A DNA stretch of 64,000 nucleotides from Maniola hyperantus (GCF_902806685.2 NC_048539.1:1748501-1812500); one strand, 5' to 3'; positions 11,713 to 23,377 are shown, counted from the stretch's first letter. Notes: generated from the letters alone by a model not told the origin. Translations and numbers: made by a program.

Positions 11713-12825
11713 ACCGAATTTTCCTCTCTGAGCTTATTGCTCTCTACATTGAGATTACCTTGCTTTGCAGTTTCTAAGCCGTCAAAATGCCATGTTAAAA
11801 TCGCAACCAAGTAAAACCAAGACTACGAACTCTCATCAGTACACTTGCTTGCAAAATATTGCCTCCGGCGCAATTCCTGTTATTTCAGCCAGTTTGTTTA
11901 CAAAACACTGATATTAGTTCTGGGAGATGCGCCGCCCACCGTTGAGTTATAGACCATAGAGATGCATATTTTATAAGTCGGGCATCAAAAAAACGCAGCC
12001 AAGAACAACTTTATGTAATGGAACTGAGAAATATACGAAATATGTTTTTCTCTCCTTGTTCTTCTTTTATTGTTTGGTGGCTTTTTTTAGTGCCAGACCA
12101 GCACAATACACTTCACCAGTGTAAAGTAGGTATATGTTTTTCTCTTTCACTATTATAAAACAACTCTTAAAATTGAAAGAGATAGTGACATTATTGACAA
12201 ACAGAGTAAAATGAAAAAATTAAATAAATGTAAATTTTTCCCGAATCTACACAGTAAGATATTTCATTAATTAATATTTCATTGATTCATTGAATTGATC
12301 CATATACTACCTTAAGTGTATTTTTAGCCTAAATAAATGTTTGTCGTATCCACCATATTGACTTTTTCATAACATCATAATAAAACGTATTGACCTAGAC
12401 CGCTAAGACAAAACTTTAATTGGCAACTACGAGGAAACCAATGAACCAAGAAATAAATAAATTAACACTCAAAAACATGTTGGCCAAACACGATACTCTA
12501 CCATACAGTCTCGTACTGTCAAATAAAAGACTGGTCTTCTTGTCACCAGTCATGTTAAGGCTGTTTTGCGAAACATTTACGCCTCTAGTATACGACAGCT
12601 CTGTGCCGCCCGCCTCCACGATGGCTGTTATTTATTTATCCTGCACTTACTGGATTGAAAACTGTACGTGGAAAGTTGGCTGCGTTTTTGTATACACACT
12701 AGAGACTAGAGACTCTTTTGTTGACAGTTGTATCAAATATTGTAGCTAAGGGTCAGCGCAAACAGAGGGAGTGGAGTAGAGCCAAATCTTTTGTTAAGAT
12801 GGTTTGATCGATCCAGCCGCGAAAA
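11713..12825. other. No gene seen
   Basis: AT-rich. Overlapping frames on both strands at 12416-12749 have no domain, no splice context and no codon signature that I can support. Confidence 0.45.
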
Positions 12826-13629
12826 TTCAAATTTTTGTTAGTTTTCGGAAATAGTAGACTAATCATACATCAAAGGCTTATGGTAATGAGTTTGAGGGCA
12901 TAACATTTATGCATCTACATGATTTTTCCATAAAACTTTGGTCAAAAATACTCATTTACTTCATATTTGTGCAAATCTGGCAAAATTCAGAAAATTATCT
13001 TTTAGGAACAAATATGAAGTAAATAAGTATTTTTGACTAAAGTTTTTATGGAAAAACATGTAGATGCACAAGTGTTATGCCCGTAAAACTCATAACCATA
13101 AGCTTTCGATGTATGATTTGTCTACTGTAGGCGACATATTCTACTAATTACTACTAACTAACTACATATTATAATAACATCCAAATTAACTTAAAGTAAA
13201 TTATTATTATAATTAAAACCTATTACTAAAATTTATCATTATAACTTATAACTAAAACTTATCATTAAACTTATAGATAATACTTATAAATATTTATATT
13301 AATCTAAACCTTAAATCTAAATAAATACACATATATTATTTCCATACAAAATGTACTTGCCGGCCGACCGAAAGCAAAGCTGACCGTACGATTGAATTTT
13401 ATATTTTGCGATAGTCATTAGTACCTACGACAAAACTAGTTACGCGGTGCATGGTCGGGCGGCCGTCGCGATGTATCGTTTATAAAATTAAAGCAGTGTG
13501 TGGCGGCATGTCCCCACAGCGTTACACTTACATTGGTGCATTTTTATTTCATCCAACTTCCGCTTAAAGACCGTCCGTAAACCCTCAAAAACCATATCTA
13601 CTATTTTCGAAAACTAACTAAAATTTGAT
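12826..13629. mobile_element. Foldback element, right arm interrupted
   Basis: The left arm (about 12826-12980; GTTAGTTTTCGGAAATAGTA, CATCTACATG, TTACTTCATATTTGT) is mirrored on the right from 13007 (ACAAATATGAAGTAAATAAG) to 13135. The outermost part of the mirror (TACTATTTTCGAAAACTAAC) only resumes at about 13599. The gap is the insert at 13136-13596. Original size would be about 340 bp with arms of about 150 bp. Confidence 0.75.
13136..13596. mobile_element. Solo-LTR-like insert
   Basis: A 461-bp block splits the right arm of the foldback. It is bordered by TCTAC on both sides (13131-13135 and 13597-13601), a plausible 5-bp target duplication. It starts TGTAGGCGACATATTC. Length, TG start and 5-bp duplication fit a solo LTR; the 3' end is ..CCATA, not a clean CA. 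No coding frame. Confidence 0.5.
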
Positions 13630-13664
13630 CACTTCACAATGGTGGATGTACAATATTTCTTTCC

Positions 13665-13830
13665 GGCTCTGTACAGTACGTGGCCAAAAATGATGAACAT
13701 CGTTCTTTAGAAGAAGGCAGCAGATTTGTAGAGCACTGTCTCGGTCGTTAAGACCGACAAAGTGACAGAGACAACGCTCTACAAAGGTGAAAATATGCAA
13801 TTCTAAAGGCCGATGTTCATAATATGTATA
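13665..13830. mobile_element. MITE family M, copy 2
   Basis: ACAGTACGTGGCCAAAAATG at the left, GAGACAACGCTCTAC inside, and GGCCGATGTTCAT at the right. Homologous to copies at 10500, 16618 and 40611. Confidence 0.6.
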
Positions 13831-14109
13831 TTGCAACTTTGTTTTATACTGTTTACAGCAGAGATGAAACACTAAATTTAGATGCTGAATAAAGCATCAA
13901 GGAACTTTATTACGCGAAAGTGTTGATAAAGTTGGAGTTACTAGCACTGAAGACGTAATTTGTGATATTTTTAGGGTTATCTTAATCGTAAAACCAGTAA
14001 TTACTGTGGAAGAGACGCGTTTATTTTCCGTCTTAAAACTTAGAGTATGGTATAAGTTACAAGAAAAACCATAATCGGCATGTTTTAAGGGTGCGTACCC
14101 GAATGGTGG

Positions 14110-14472
14110 GGTATTTGAGCAAGATCCAAATTGATTTCATCCACTGCAGTGGCAAGGTCAGTGACAACAGCGTGCCTATAAAGCAAATCATCTGCATAGA
14201 GATGGTAGTGAGACGAAATTGTTTTAGAGATTTCGTTTATAAAAACAGAGAATAACAGAGGAGATAAAACGCCGCCTTGAGGTACACCGGCAGAGATATC
14301 AGCGCAATCAGAGTATACTCCGTCAGCACAGATTCTGTGACGACGACCATGAAGGTAGGATCAAAACCACTCAACTACAGATGGTGATAAATTAAGCAAG
14401 CACAGAATACCGAGTAGAACATTAAAGTCAAGTGAGTTGAACGCATTGCTAAAATCAAGACGAATAAGTACT
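14110..14472 (-). pseudogene. Non-LTR reverse transcriptase remnant
   Basis: Translating the minus strand from about 14470 downwards gives a continuous reverse-transcriptase core with one in-frame TGA (near 14361). Visible motifs in order are LDFSNAFNSLDF (motif A region with the catalytic Asp), SAGVPQGGVLSPLLFS (motif B), FINEIS, and HLYADDLLY (motif C with the A-D-D catalytic pair). These are typical of non-LTR (LINE) reverse transcriptases of the jockey/CR1 breadth. Only about 120 residues survive; endonuclease and 3' parts are absent. The stop codon and truncation mark it as dead. Orientation and motifs are seen directly; the exact clade is not determined. Confidence 0.85.
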
Positions 14473-14504
14473 GTTAGTTTTTGCTGTCCATAGTATGGCA
14501 AATA

Positions 14505-14680
14505 TTCCTAGATCTAGCGGCTTTCTACGACTTCTTTCACGTCGTCTGTCCACCTGGTGGGAATCTAGTTTCTTGTTGCATTTTACGGTGTGACCTCACC
14601 ATTCCAGCACCTTCCACTCCTATCTCTATTGGTTCTTGGAACTATGTGTCCCACTCTATGTTAACGTATTCTATGAATGT
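14505..14680 (-). mobile_element. RTE-type LINE 3' fragment, diverged
   Basis: Resembles the antisense RTE pieces at 17630 and 31810 (ACGTCGTCTGTCCACCTGGT, CATTCCAGCACCTTCC) but is more diverged. It abuts the RT remnant at 14110-14472 without obvious joint coding. Confidence 0.55.
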
Positions 14681-15379
14681 AGAAAATCGCTAGTCTCCTG
14701 TGACTCATTATAATATTATTATCTTTGAAAGATATCGTCTATCTTTGGGGGTAAGACGCATTAGAGGGTAAGTTTATCCCACCCTTTGTAAACGTATGCG
14801 GGCTATGTAATACAAGTACGTTATAATAATATTCAAAAGCATGTAGGTATGTTTATTGCGTGATAATTTATCGCGGTTATCTCGTCATCGGTTTCATAAG
14901 CTTCTGAGGTGTGTGCAAGGTTCTGAGTTCGAGTCCTGACTGGATCAGTTTTCCGTGAGAGCTTGCGGCTGTTGACAGTACCCGATACTGGTAATCGAAG
15001 TCAAAGTCAAAGCCATTTATTCAAAATAAATACCATTGTACAGTTGAGAAAAACTCACAACAAACTCAACCGGGTAGATCAAATTACTATTCCATCATTT
15101 CTCTTTCTCATTTTTCTACCCTACAACTCTGCTCAAAAATACTGTAGGTGTGATACCAGTATTTTTTGCCAAAAAATCATATGATTTACGTTGCTGCCAT
15201 AAAAAAGAACCTTATACCTAATTATTAACGTAGGAAAATTAAAAAAACATATTTACGATCACGGCTAAATCCGTCTGAGGAGAAATTAGTTCTAAATTAT
15301 TTAGTACTAACATTTGCTACAGAAATATTATATTTTCAAATCTCTTGTAATGTATGAAACTGGGACTGGGTTCTAAAGA
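14681..15379. other. No gene seen
   Basis: AT-rich. A tRNA-like B-box segment (GAGTTCGAGTCCTGACTGG, about 14925) suggests another decayed SINE head, too weak to call separately. Confidence 0.35.
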
Positions 15380-15512
15380 TGCCTTTACACTTAGGCTGAG
15401 ATCTATAGAGAGCACTTAGACTTTGCTCAGACTTAAGATTGAGTTAAAATGAGACAGATTCATGTGAGAGATATAGCTCTGTCGCAAGTCAGAGTGCGCT
15501 TTATAGACCAGG
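15380..15512. mobile_element. Small foldback 'S', copy 1
   Basis: GGCTGAGATCTATAGAGAGC at the left and GAGTGCGCTTTATAGA at the right form imperfect inverted ends around GAGATATAGCTCTGTC. A better preserved copy is at 25407-25532. Confidence 0.55.
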
Positions 15513-15938
15513 TACACGATCTTTTTATCACTGTTATAAATAAACATAGACTAAAGCTAGAGCGAGATCGATCACCTTTATTCCAAGTTTTAATACTGTG
15601 TTAAATTTAGTATTATTAAACACACAGTAAGTATAAAATAATCCGTATTTACTCTCGGAATAAAAGTTAATCCCACCGAAAATCATGAAATTTGGATTTG
15701 TTTCCACTTTGGACGCTGGTGACGAATTTAAACCTTAAAACAGCAAAATTAAGATCAATTATGCTTTGACGTCCAAGTGTTTCAATATATCGTTTTTGAG
15801 ATGTGCAAATCAGTCTCGAGAACTTTAGCTTTGATGGTGTTTGGCCTGACGAAAATGTACCACAAGTGTGACGTCTAGTGTACAATCTCTGTTACACTGA
15901 AGTTATGAAGGTCTTTTAAATTTATATTCCATCCCACC

Positions 15939-15958
15939 CCCCCCCCCCCCCCCCCCCT
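15939..15958. repeat. Poly(C) run
   Basis: An almost uninterrupted C run of about 20 bp between CACC and TCC. Similar C runs occur at 29198-29208 and 55825-55842. Confidence 0.9.
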
Positions 15959-16617
15959 CCACCTCACTCAATCTTACTTATGTGTTGACTTTGGGCAACG
16001 TAAATAGAAATGCAAGTATTATTCCAGCGAATGTGTTCCATTTTTCCCCTTTACTCCCCAACGTTGCGTTCATTAGAATTAATTCTCCTTACAACTTTTT
16101 AATGTGTAAGTCCCGCAAATTGCTATTGCGCTGGAACCATGTCTCATTAACATCGAAATGACGTGATTTGACGTATTATTTAAGTAAAAATCAAATATAC
16201 CAACAGCTCGAACCTTCAGTCTAGTGCTGACGTCACTAACATGGTGACCACGCGTATTAGCAATTTGCGGGACTTGTATGAGTTTATTTTCAAAAACGTT
16301 TATCTACAGCACAGGGAATTCACCCCCAAGAATACGCATATACAAGGTTTTGCAAAGGTTTTGCATGAAAACAAAATGATAAAATGTTGGCGGGGGACAG
16401 GGGAGAATGCTTTGTTGTGATTGGTGGACTGAAAAGCCACGCAATCAAGACAATGTGCGAAATGAGGGTACCGAACGGGCGTGGGCCAACTTTTATGCTA
16501 AGCAACTGCTTAAGCTTGGTGATCGGGGGTGTCCGGCTATTAGACGTCTAAAGGGTCTGTGGCCATAGTTCACCTCGCTGGTTTTCTATCAAGACCGATT
16601 TCTGTGTCTATAAAGAC
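15959..16617. other. No gene seen
   Basis: Mixed-composition DNA with no recognisable gene or repeat. Confidence 0.4.
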
Positions 16618-16800
16618 CGATAATATAGGGACAGTACACGGCCGAAAGTGATGAACTTCGGCCTTTAGAATGACATTTCTGGTTTGTAGAATATGACCAT
16701 ATGACGTTTTGTCGGTCTCAACGACCGTGACAGTGCTCTAAAATTAATCTGCTATCTCCTTCTAAAGATCCATGTTCATCACTTTTGGCCTACTTATTCT
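16618..16800. mobile_element. MITE family M, copy 3
   Basis: ACAGTACACGGCCGAAAGTG at the left; TTCTAAAGATCCATGTTCAT and CACTTTTGGCC at the right, forming inverted ends. The interior TTTTGTCGGTCTCAACGACC matches copies at 13665 and 40611. Confidence 0.6.
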
Positions 16801-17009
16801 ATTCCTATGGGATGGATGGTCAAATAAAACGAAGTGATATTAAAGAGGAATTTAATTTACTAAGATACAGCAGTGTTTGTTCTCGTCACAATCGTCAGCT
16901 CTAGTCCTGGTAGCACACGTGTAGGACCTTTCAAAGCATGCACCTCCTTGAGCACGGCAACTGGTCGCTGATAATGGGACTGAAACCGAAATAAAAGAAG
17001 ATTTATTTA

Positions 17010-17312
17010 TTTAGTTGCTGATGCCTGCGACTGCGTCTGCGTGGATTTATGTTTAAATACCGTGGGAACTTTTTGATTTTCCGGGATAGGTTACTTTTTA
17101 CCTACATAATATGTCAATTTCCGAGATGAAATCTATTTCTGTACCAAATTACATTAAAATCGGTTGAACGAATGGGCCGTGAAAAGCTAGCAGACAGACA
17201 GACTCACTTTCACATTTATACTAGAATTAGCTTATGCTCACGACTTCGTCCGCGTGGACTTCAAAAATTTCAAACCCCTACTTCACCCCTTTAAGAGTTG
17301 AATTTCCAAAAA
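17010..17312 (-). mobile_element. CTAG-ended elements, two partial copies
   Basis: An H2-like terminus (GATGCCTGCGACTGCGTCTG) with TTTTCCGGGATAGG and a CAGA run is followed at about 17227 by an H1 terminus (GCTCACGACTTCGTCCGCG) and the start of an H1 body to about 17312. Confidence 0.55.
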
Positions 17313-17354
17313 TCTAGAACTAGTAAGATTTCATCTCATTATCATCCCAAGCTT

Positions 17355-17600
17355 CCCTCAAGAACAATCCCCCGCTTGCACACAGGTACCGCCTTTGCTT
17401 AGGCAGGGGAACTCTTCTTGTGGGGAATAAGATGCTGCTATACAATTACTTACGACCATAACAGCATTCCGAGCGTTGGTTCCGTCCACTGGGGCACAGA
17501 CCCTGCATCTTCTCAAGGTTCCCCCGAGGACAATCCCCCGCTTGCACACAGGTACCGCCTCTGCTTAGACAGGGGAACTCTTGTGGGGAATAAGATACTG
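17355..17600. repeat. 80-bp direct repeat pair
   Basis: Two copies of about 75-80 bp, each with CAATCCCCCGCTTGCACACA then GGTACCGCCT and GTGGGGAATAAGAT, lie at about 17365-17435 and 17530-17600. They are about 90% alike by eye, with unique sequence between them. Confidence 0.75.
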
Positions 17601-17629
17601 AAAATTGTTCAATATAAAGGTTAGCCTTT

Positions 17630-17935
17630 ATCATCACCATCATCATTAAACAATAGACGTCAACTCCTGGACATAGGTCTCTTGTAGGGACTTCCACACG
17701 CCACGGTCTTGCGCCGCCTGGATCCAGCGGCTCCCTGCGATTCGTCTGATGTCGTCCGTCCACCTCGTGGGGGGTCTTCCAACGCTGCGTCTTCCGGTGC
17801 GAGGTCGCCATTCCAGCACCTTGGGACCCCAACGTCTATCGGTTTTACGACTGCCCATTGCCACTTCAGCTTCGCAACCCGTTGAGCTATGTCGGTTACT
17901 CTAGTTCTCCTCTCTAATAGCCTTGCTATCATACA
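17630..17935 (-). mobile_element. RTE-type LINE 3' end
   Basis: Read on the minus strand this is the C-terminal coding part of an RTE-like LINE. It includes the segments VTDIAQRVAKLKWQWA and VLEWRPRTGRRSVGRPPTRW, then GSRWIQAAQDRGVWKSLQET and a CATCATCATC tail. Frames are broken, so it is a remnant. Related copies: 31810 (-), 40019 (+), 53561 (-) and 58985 (+). Confidence 0.8.
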
Positions 17936-17949
17936 ATTGTGATTGATTT

Positions 17950-18113
17950 TTTTTCTTTACTTGCTCGACTTGGCTAGTAGGGTAGGTACCTAGTAACTGA
18001 TCTTTTTTCTTTACTTGCTCGACTTGGCTAGTAGGGTAGGTACCTAGTAACTGATCTTTTTTCTTTACTTGCTCGACTTGGCTAGTAGGGTAGGGTACCT
18101 AGTAACTGATCTG
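17950..18113 (+). repeat. 54-bp tandem repeat, 3 copies
   Basis: The unit CTTTACTTGCTCGACTTGGC...GTACCTAGTAACTGAT recurs at 17955, 18009 and 18063. Copies are nearly identical; the third has one extra G in the GGTAGGGTACC part. Confidence 0.9.
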
Positions 18114-18395
18114 GTATAATGGGAGGGTTCGAACGACTCAATCCGTTGACGGTCCGGCCTGAACGCGGGTCTCCTCTTAAAACGAGAAGGGTCTTAGTAT
18201 AAAAGGTAGGAAGCCAAAATCTTTAACCACTTGTCTATCACCGTTAAAGTCTAACAATAAATAATGTCCTTCCGATCGAATTTCGGCCACGGTGACAAAT
18301 CTCCATGGACAATAGGCAACTGCGCGGGAAATTATTGTTATGGACAAGTGTGTGCCCAAACACAGATGCACTCTCTATTCCCCTTATTCCAAGGC

Positions 18396-18890
18396 CTTTT
18401 TTATTTTATTTTATTCAGATACAAGTTAGCCCTTGACTGCAATCCCACCTGATGGTAAGTGACGATGCAGTCGTAAGGTGGGAGCGGGCTAACCTGGAAG
18501 GAGTATGGCAGTTTTTATTAAACCCATACACCTTTGGTTTCTACACGGCATCGTACCGGAACGCTAAATCGCTTGGCGGCACGGCTTTGCCGGTAGGGTG
18601 GTAACTAGCCACGGCCGAGGCCTCCCACCAGACAAATCTGACACGACCGGAGCCTGAGGGGATGAATCTGACACGACCGGAGAGAGATCAGGCGCAGAAC
18701 TGACCTCTTTACGTACCCTCTCCGAGGTATGAAGGTGCAACACCACCAACTTCCTAGCTCTGGACTTGTAGATGCAGAAAATTGTCTACTTAAATACTTG
18801 ATTATTTTTTAGCCCGACCCGGGAATCGATCTCGGGACCTCGTCACCTGCAGTCGAACATGCTACCCACTAAACCAAAGATATTGTATAT
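18396..18890 (-). repeat. SINE-3 variant with different head region
   Basis: The right-hand SINE-3 body (CAAGTTAGCCCTTGACTGC, TACACGGCATCGTACCGGAA, GGCACGGCTTTGCCGGTAGG) runs to about 18640. A different segment follows with a repeated AATCTGACACGACCGGAG, ending in an antisense tRNA-like head (GGGAATCGATCTCGGGACC, 18830-18890). The body is shared with SINE-3 but the middle and head differ. Confidence 0.65.
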
Positions 18891-19699
18891 GCAATAAAAA
18901 GTACAGTGCAAGAAAATAATAAAAGCTGACACGGTCTCCGACCACCAAATCGGGGGGAAATTGAATAAAAAAAAACCAAAGATATAGGAAGCTAACAGAT
19001 ATACTAACCTTCACGGCCCACTTTCACATAACATGTGACGAGCACGACACACATGAAAAAACAAATTAAACTTTTTCCAAACATATCCAGTTAACCAACG
19101 TCCACGTTCATCCACAATGTAGGTACCAAGAACTGAGCAAGCGTTGTAGTAAACGTAGATGGATGGTGTTGCCACACTTATATGAAAACACCCGCATCAT
19201 TTGCATGCTAATGCCTCAATATGAAGAGATAATGCTGTTTTTCGCACCGATATCGAGGTGTCACATCCGTTGCTATCAAATCGGGTTACAATTTAACAAC
19301 TTTTTTATCATTTTTATAGTACACGAATTCGTTTTATTACAGTAATTAAACGAAATTACTTAACTAAAAAGAATTTGTCACAATTAATAGGGTAGTCATT
19401 CGGGGTAAAAGAACGCAGTGGGTAAAATTTAATATAATTTAATATATTTATCTTACCAAATTTTACTTTCTCATCCACACCTTGCGAGCTATCCTATTTT
19501 TTTCTTTCTTTATTATACAAAAAAAAAAAAAACTATCGTACAATTTTCCTATTCTTACAATTTACAACATCTATTTCATTGTATTATTTCTTATTTCTTC
19601 TTTTATGTCCTAAATCACTTTAGATTTAAAAACTTTAAACACTTTATTTCATTTTATTTATCCATTTACTCGCCAACTTTATATATTCTATGCCACTGA
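18891..19699. other. No gene seen
   Basis: AT-rich DNA with A and T homopolymer runs; no coding evidence. Confidence 0.45.
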
Positions 19700-19935
19700 C
19701 GTTTATAGGTAATATTTAAAAGGCGGTCACTGAAAATCAGCGTTGGGGCGTCTGTTACCTCAGATATTTGCTCTAGAGGTTTGTGTCTGAGGGGCCCGAC
19801 GTCTCAACACAAGCTGAGTGGCCTACCTGTTCGAGGTGTTGCACTGCTGTACAGGACGATATTGCCTACACCATGTACCACCTTACCTATATACCTCGAA
19901 TAAACATTATTCTATTCTATTCTATTCTATTCTAA
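19700..19935 (+). mobile_element. LINE-like 3' tail with ATTCT repeat
   Basis: GGCCTACCTGTTCGAGGTGT, then TTGCACTGCTGTACAGGACG, and a terminal run of ATTCT pentamers (19910-19935). A second copy of the core is at about 23283-23345. Placement of a simple-sequence tail at one end suggests a LINE 3' end; the element is not identified. Confidence 0.45.
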
Positions 19936-20048
19936 AAGTACGCGGTGCTGATTTCACCGTGAAGGAGCTTGATCGACGGGAGAACATCGTATTATTAAGC
20001 CGCCCTTTTGGGTGTGAGCGGTGCACGCGGCGTGTGGTATTGACACAA

Positions 20049-20300
20049 TCTATATATATAAAAGGAGAAGGTGACTGACTGACTGACTGACTGACTGACT
20101 GACTGACTGACTGACTGACTGATCTATCAACGCACAGCTCAAGCTACTGGACGGATCGGGCTGAAATTTGGCCTGCAGATAGCTATTATGACGTAGGCAT
20201 CCGCTAAGAAAGGATTTTTGAAAATTCAACTCCTAAGGGGGTGAAATAGGGTTTTGAAATTTTGTAGTCCACGCGGACGAAGTCGCGAGCATAAGCTAGT
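20049..20300 (+). mobile_element. H1 (CTAG-ended) element, full length
   Basis: Starts TCTATATATATAAAAGG, then a long CAGT-type tetranucleotide run (about 20074-20120). It passes through ACTGGACGGATCGGGCTG and GGATTTTTGAAAATTCAAC and ends with the hairpin GCGGACGAAGTCGC and ..CTAG. Short, non-coding and about 250 bp. The hairpin plus CTAG end fits Helitron-derived non-autonomous elements. Confidence 0.75.
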
Positions 20301-20336
20301 ATCACACTAATATTATAAAGGTGAAAGTTTTTGTCT

Positions 20337-20443
20337 AACCGCCACACTCAGAGTCGCTTAATCGTTACTTAAGGTATGAATTCGTATGGATAAGGAATGC
20401 CTTAAGTAACGATTAAGCGACTCTGAGTACGGCTGCAAGTATG
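20337..20443. mobile_element. Complete small foldback
   Basis: ACTCAGAGTCGCTTAATCGT at the left is mirrored by ACGATTAAGCGACTCTGAGT at the right around a short AT centre (GTATGAATTCGTATGGATAA). It is the intact form of the half elements at 4734 and 57737. Confidence 0.8.
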
Positions 20444-20815
20444 TTATTTTTCACCCAAAAACTACTGGATGGATTTAGATGTTTAGAATGGAAATAGATT
20501 ATACCGTGGATTAACACATAGCCTACTTTAATCCCGGAAAATCAAATGGTTCCCACGGGATTTTATGAAACCTATATATTTACTAGAACGATGTATCGGG
20601 GATCAGCTAGTGTGTATATTATACGTATATGGAGTAAATAGATAATAGTATGACGTAGCTTGATGCAATGTTCCTGTACTCAGCTGCTGTACGATATTGG
20701 CAGTAATTGTCTTATCTGAACCAATCAATCTTGCGTATAATATTAATTGCGTATGTAGGTATATAATATAATATATAATAATATTCGCTGGTCTTTGAAA
20801 TTACTAATTTTAATG

Positions 20816-21079
20816 AAACTCAAAGTCAAAGTCAAAGTCAAATGATTTATTCAAAATAGGTAATTAATAACTCTTTTTGATGGTCAGATGTTGGATTTCT
20901 AAGATATAGTGGTGATAATTATTACGCAAACTTAAAACTAAAGCTACGAGGGTTCCAAACGCGCCCAGGTCTGAGAAGAGCCCACAACAAACTCAGCCGG
21001 GCTCACTTAGGTTACGTTTTCATATTATTATCTTAAAATTAAGGTTACTCAAGACTACCTAAGGTTTCTCTCCTACCTG
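20816..21079. other. Short repeats, no gene
   Basis: Starts with CAAAGTCAAAGTCAAAGTCAA, a simple hexamer-like run, followed by AT-rich DNA. No coding evidence. Confidence 0.4.
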
Positions 21080-21370
21080 TACGTTTAGTATAAGATTTTA
21101 CGTCTCACCAAACGTTGCTAGAATTCGAGAGTCGAAACACAATACCTTCAAAGTAAAATGGACCTAAACAGTCTTGAATTGAAGTCAAAAATTCAATGCC
21201 ACTGATTTTAATTTCGCAACGTTTTCGCTTGGAGCGCTAGTTGTAGATGTGTAGACAAACTTGAACATTAAAACAAGGTTGTTAAGATCCAGTTTACTGT
21301 AACGCGGAAGTATTTCGACTCTCGAATTTGGTTTGGTTTGGTGAGACGTAAAATCTTGTACTACGGGTAC
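21080..21370 (+). mobile_element. 290-bp inverted-repeat element, copy 2
   Basis: Same orientation as copy 1 (1895). The left terminus is eroded (TACGTTTAGTATAAGATTTT) but the right terminus is intact (CTTGTACTACGGGTAC). Flanks are TG on both sides, matching a 2-bp duplication. The centre retains GATTTTAATTTCGCAACG. Confidence 0.8.
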
Positions 21371-22295
21371 TGATGTAAAAATCTATTGAGTATTTTAAGA
21401 GTTAGCAGCCAACCGAAAAACTGTACAAAATACAAACGTACAATTTGCTTAATATTCCCCTACTAGGTAGCTGATGCCCGTGTGAGATTTAGATAAAAAG
21501 AAGAAGTTAAGACAGTGGGCTTTAATAGTGATGATAAATTAAATCCAATGATTACTAATGAAAGTTATCATCTATCATTTATCTGAAAATGTAGGTAGTT
21601 GTAAATTTTGTCAGGTAAGGCCAATATTAAGTTATTAAAATCAAGCAGAGCATCTGCTGTATTATTTTAAAGTAAGAATCCTAATCATCTAAACAGGCTT
21701 CTAATAATTAGAAGCTAACAACCTAATGTTTACTTTTATCTCAATGTCTAAAATAATTAATTAGCAAAAGAGGGTAGGTTATAAATACAGAAGTAAAACC
21801 AATAATAATTGATCATTTATTGAAAGATCTTTAATACTTGAATCTATATAGACCTATCTGTATTTTGTTGTATTTCTCAGCATAGGTCTATTTCATATTA
21901 AAATGAATCTACCACCCGTTTCCAAAGGTGTTTCGTTGTGGAGAAGAAATGGGCAAAGAAACTCCACAACACACATCTTTTAAAAGCATTACAACATTCC
22001 ATAATACATAACATAATATCTAAACATATTTGGTACATGGTTATAATAACTAAACCTTTATAAGGCAAGTGATTACAATAAAATATAAGAATACTTAACT
22101 TTAGTAACTCTGTCGCCTTTGCTTACTCTGAAGTCACATCACTTCACTAGACTAAGGCTGTAGTTAACGAGAAGGAGTTATAATACGAGACTGTACGATA
22201 CTGTGTCTCCTCTGTCGAGGTAGCTACTTTTATATCTTCCCATCGCAAAACAGGCGGACGTCGACTATCACATGACATTTTTAATAATTATTTAT
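21371..22295. other. No gene seen
   Basis: AT-rich DNA without recognisable genes or repeats. Confidence 0.45.
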
Positions 22296-22327
22296 GTTGG
22301 TACAATGGTAGGTACCATTGTACCAAC
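22296..22327. repeat. 32-bp near-perfect palindrome
   Basis: GTTGGTACAATGGTA, two G bases, then TACCATTGTACCAAC: two 15-bp arms with a 2-nt centre and no mismatch. It lies in AT-rich DNA without adjacent repeats. Confidence 0.9.
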
Positions 22328-22805
22328 ATTGAGATTGTTGACATTATTATTAATTTACTTAAATAATATTATTTGCAACATGTATTGACGGTTTACCTAT
22401 TATTGTTTTACTACATTAATTAATGCCATACTATATTGATGATTTACATATTATTTCACATAATTTCTATAGACAACTGTATTTTAAATCCAGCCATATC
22501 CTGTCAATCCTAGTATGTTGTCAGTATTTACTTTACAATAAATAATTAGTCATATGTATCGATAATTTACATAATATTGTTTTTCGTATTGTCACATTCC
22601 TAGATATTAAATTGGACAACAATAAAGAATATAAGATACTACTAAATCATAACCTTTCGGGCTGGGTAACATTGACGTTGATATCCTGTCGCGGGATAAC
22701 GATTCTGTTTAAATTATTACTACAAATATTTATTGTAGACTCCAAGTTTATGATTAGATGAATTTTAGCATAATAATTATGTATCCAATTTTATCGTAAT
22801 ATAAC
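22328..22805. other. No gene seen
   Basis: AT-rich and featureless. Confidence 0.45.
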
Positions 22806-23012
22806 ACCCGCGACTTCTTACGCGTGGAATTAGATTTTTTTTAAATCCCGCGGGAACTCTTTGATTTTCCGGGATAAAAAGTAGCCTATGTCACTCTCCA
22901 GGTCTTTATCTATACCCATGCAAAAAATCACGTCAATCCGTTGCACCGTTGCGACGTGATTGAAGGACAAACCAACAAACCAACAAACAAACACACTTTC
23001 GCATTTATATAA
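22806..23012 (-). mobile_element. H2 (CTAG-ended) element
   Basis: The degraded terminus CCCGCGACTTCTTACGCGTGG is followed by TTTGATTTTCCGGGATAAAA, GTCACTCTCCAGGTC and TTTCGCATTTATA. The CTAG itself is lost. Confidence 0.7.
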
Positions 23013-23377
23013 GGGTACGGATGTACTTAGCATTGAATTATTATGTACTAACGGTACATAGTGGGATAAAAACACCAGGTGAAAGGGTCAAGGAGAAGTA
23101 ATTAAAACTTAGAGCAGATCATTAAATTTAGAATAATGAATTTTGCGGGACACGCAATGTGAATATTATTATATTTGAGCTTCATTACAGCATTCAACTC
23201 GTTCTAATGAGACCATTACAGCGCGAAGGGATCTCCTACTATTGTTCACTAACCTCAAGTTAATGCCAATATTTCATTTGTTGTGGCCTACTCGCTCGAG
23301 GCGTTGCACTGCTGTACAAGACGATATTGTTTACACCATGTACCTATATGATAAGTACATATAATACACATTTTTGG

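Noticed and set aside
12416..12749. Overlapping 67- and 109-codon frames on opposite strands
   Set aside because: No motif, no splice-site context and no repeat support. Both strands being open is common by chance in such DNA.
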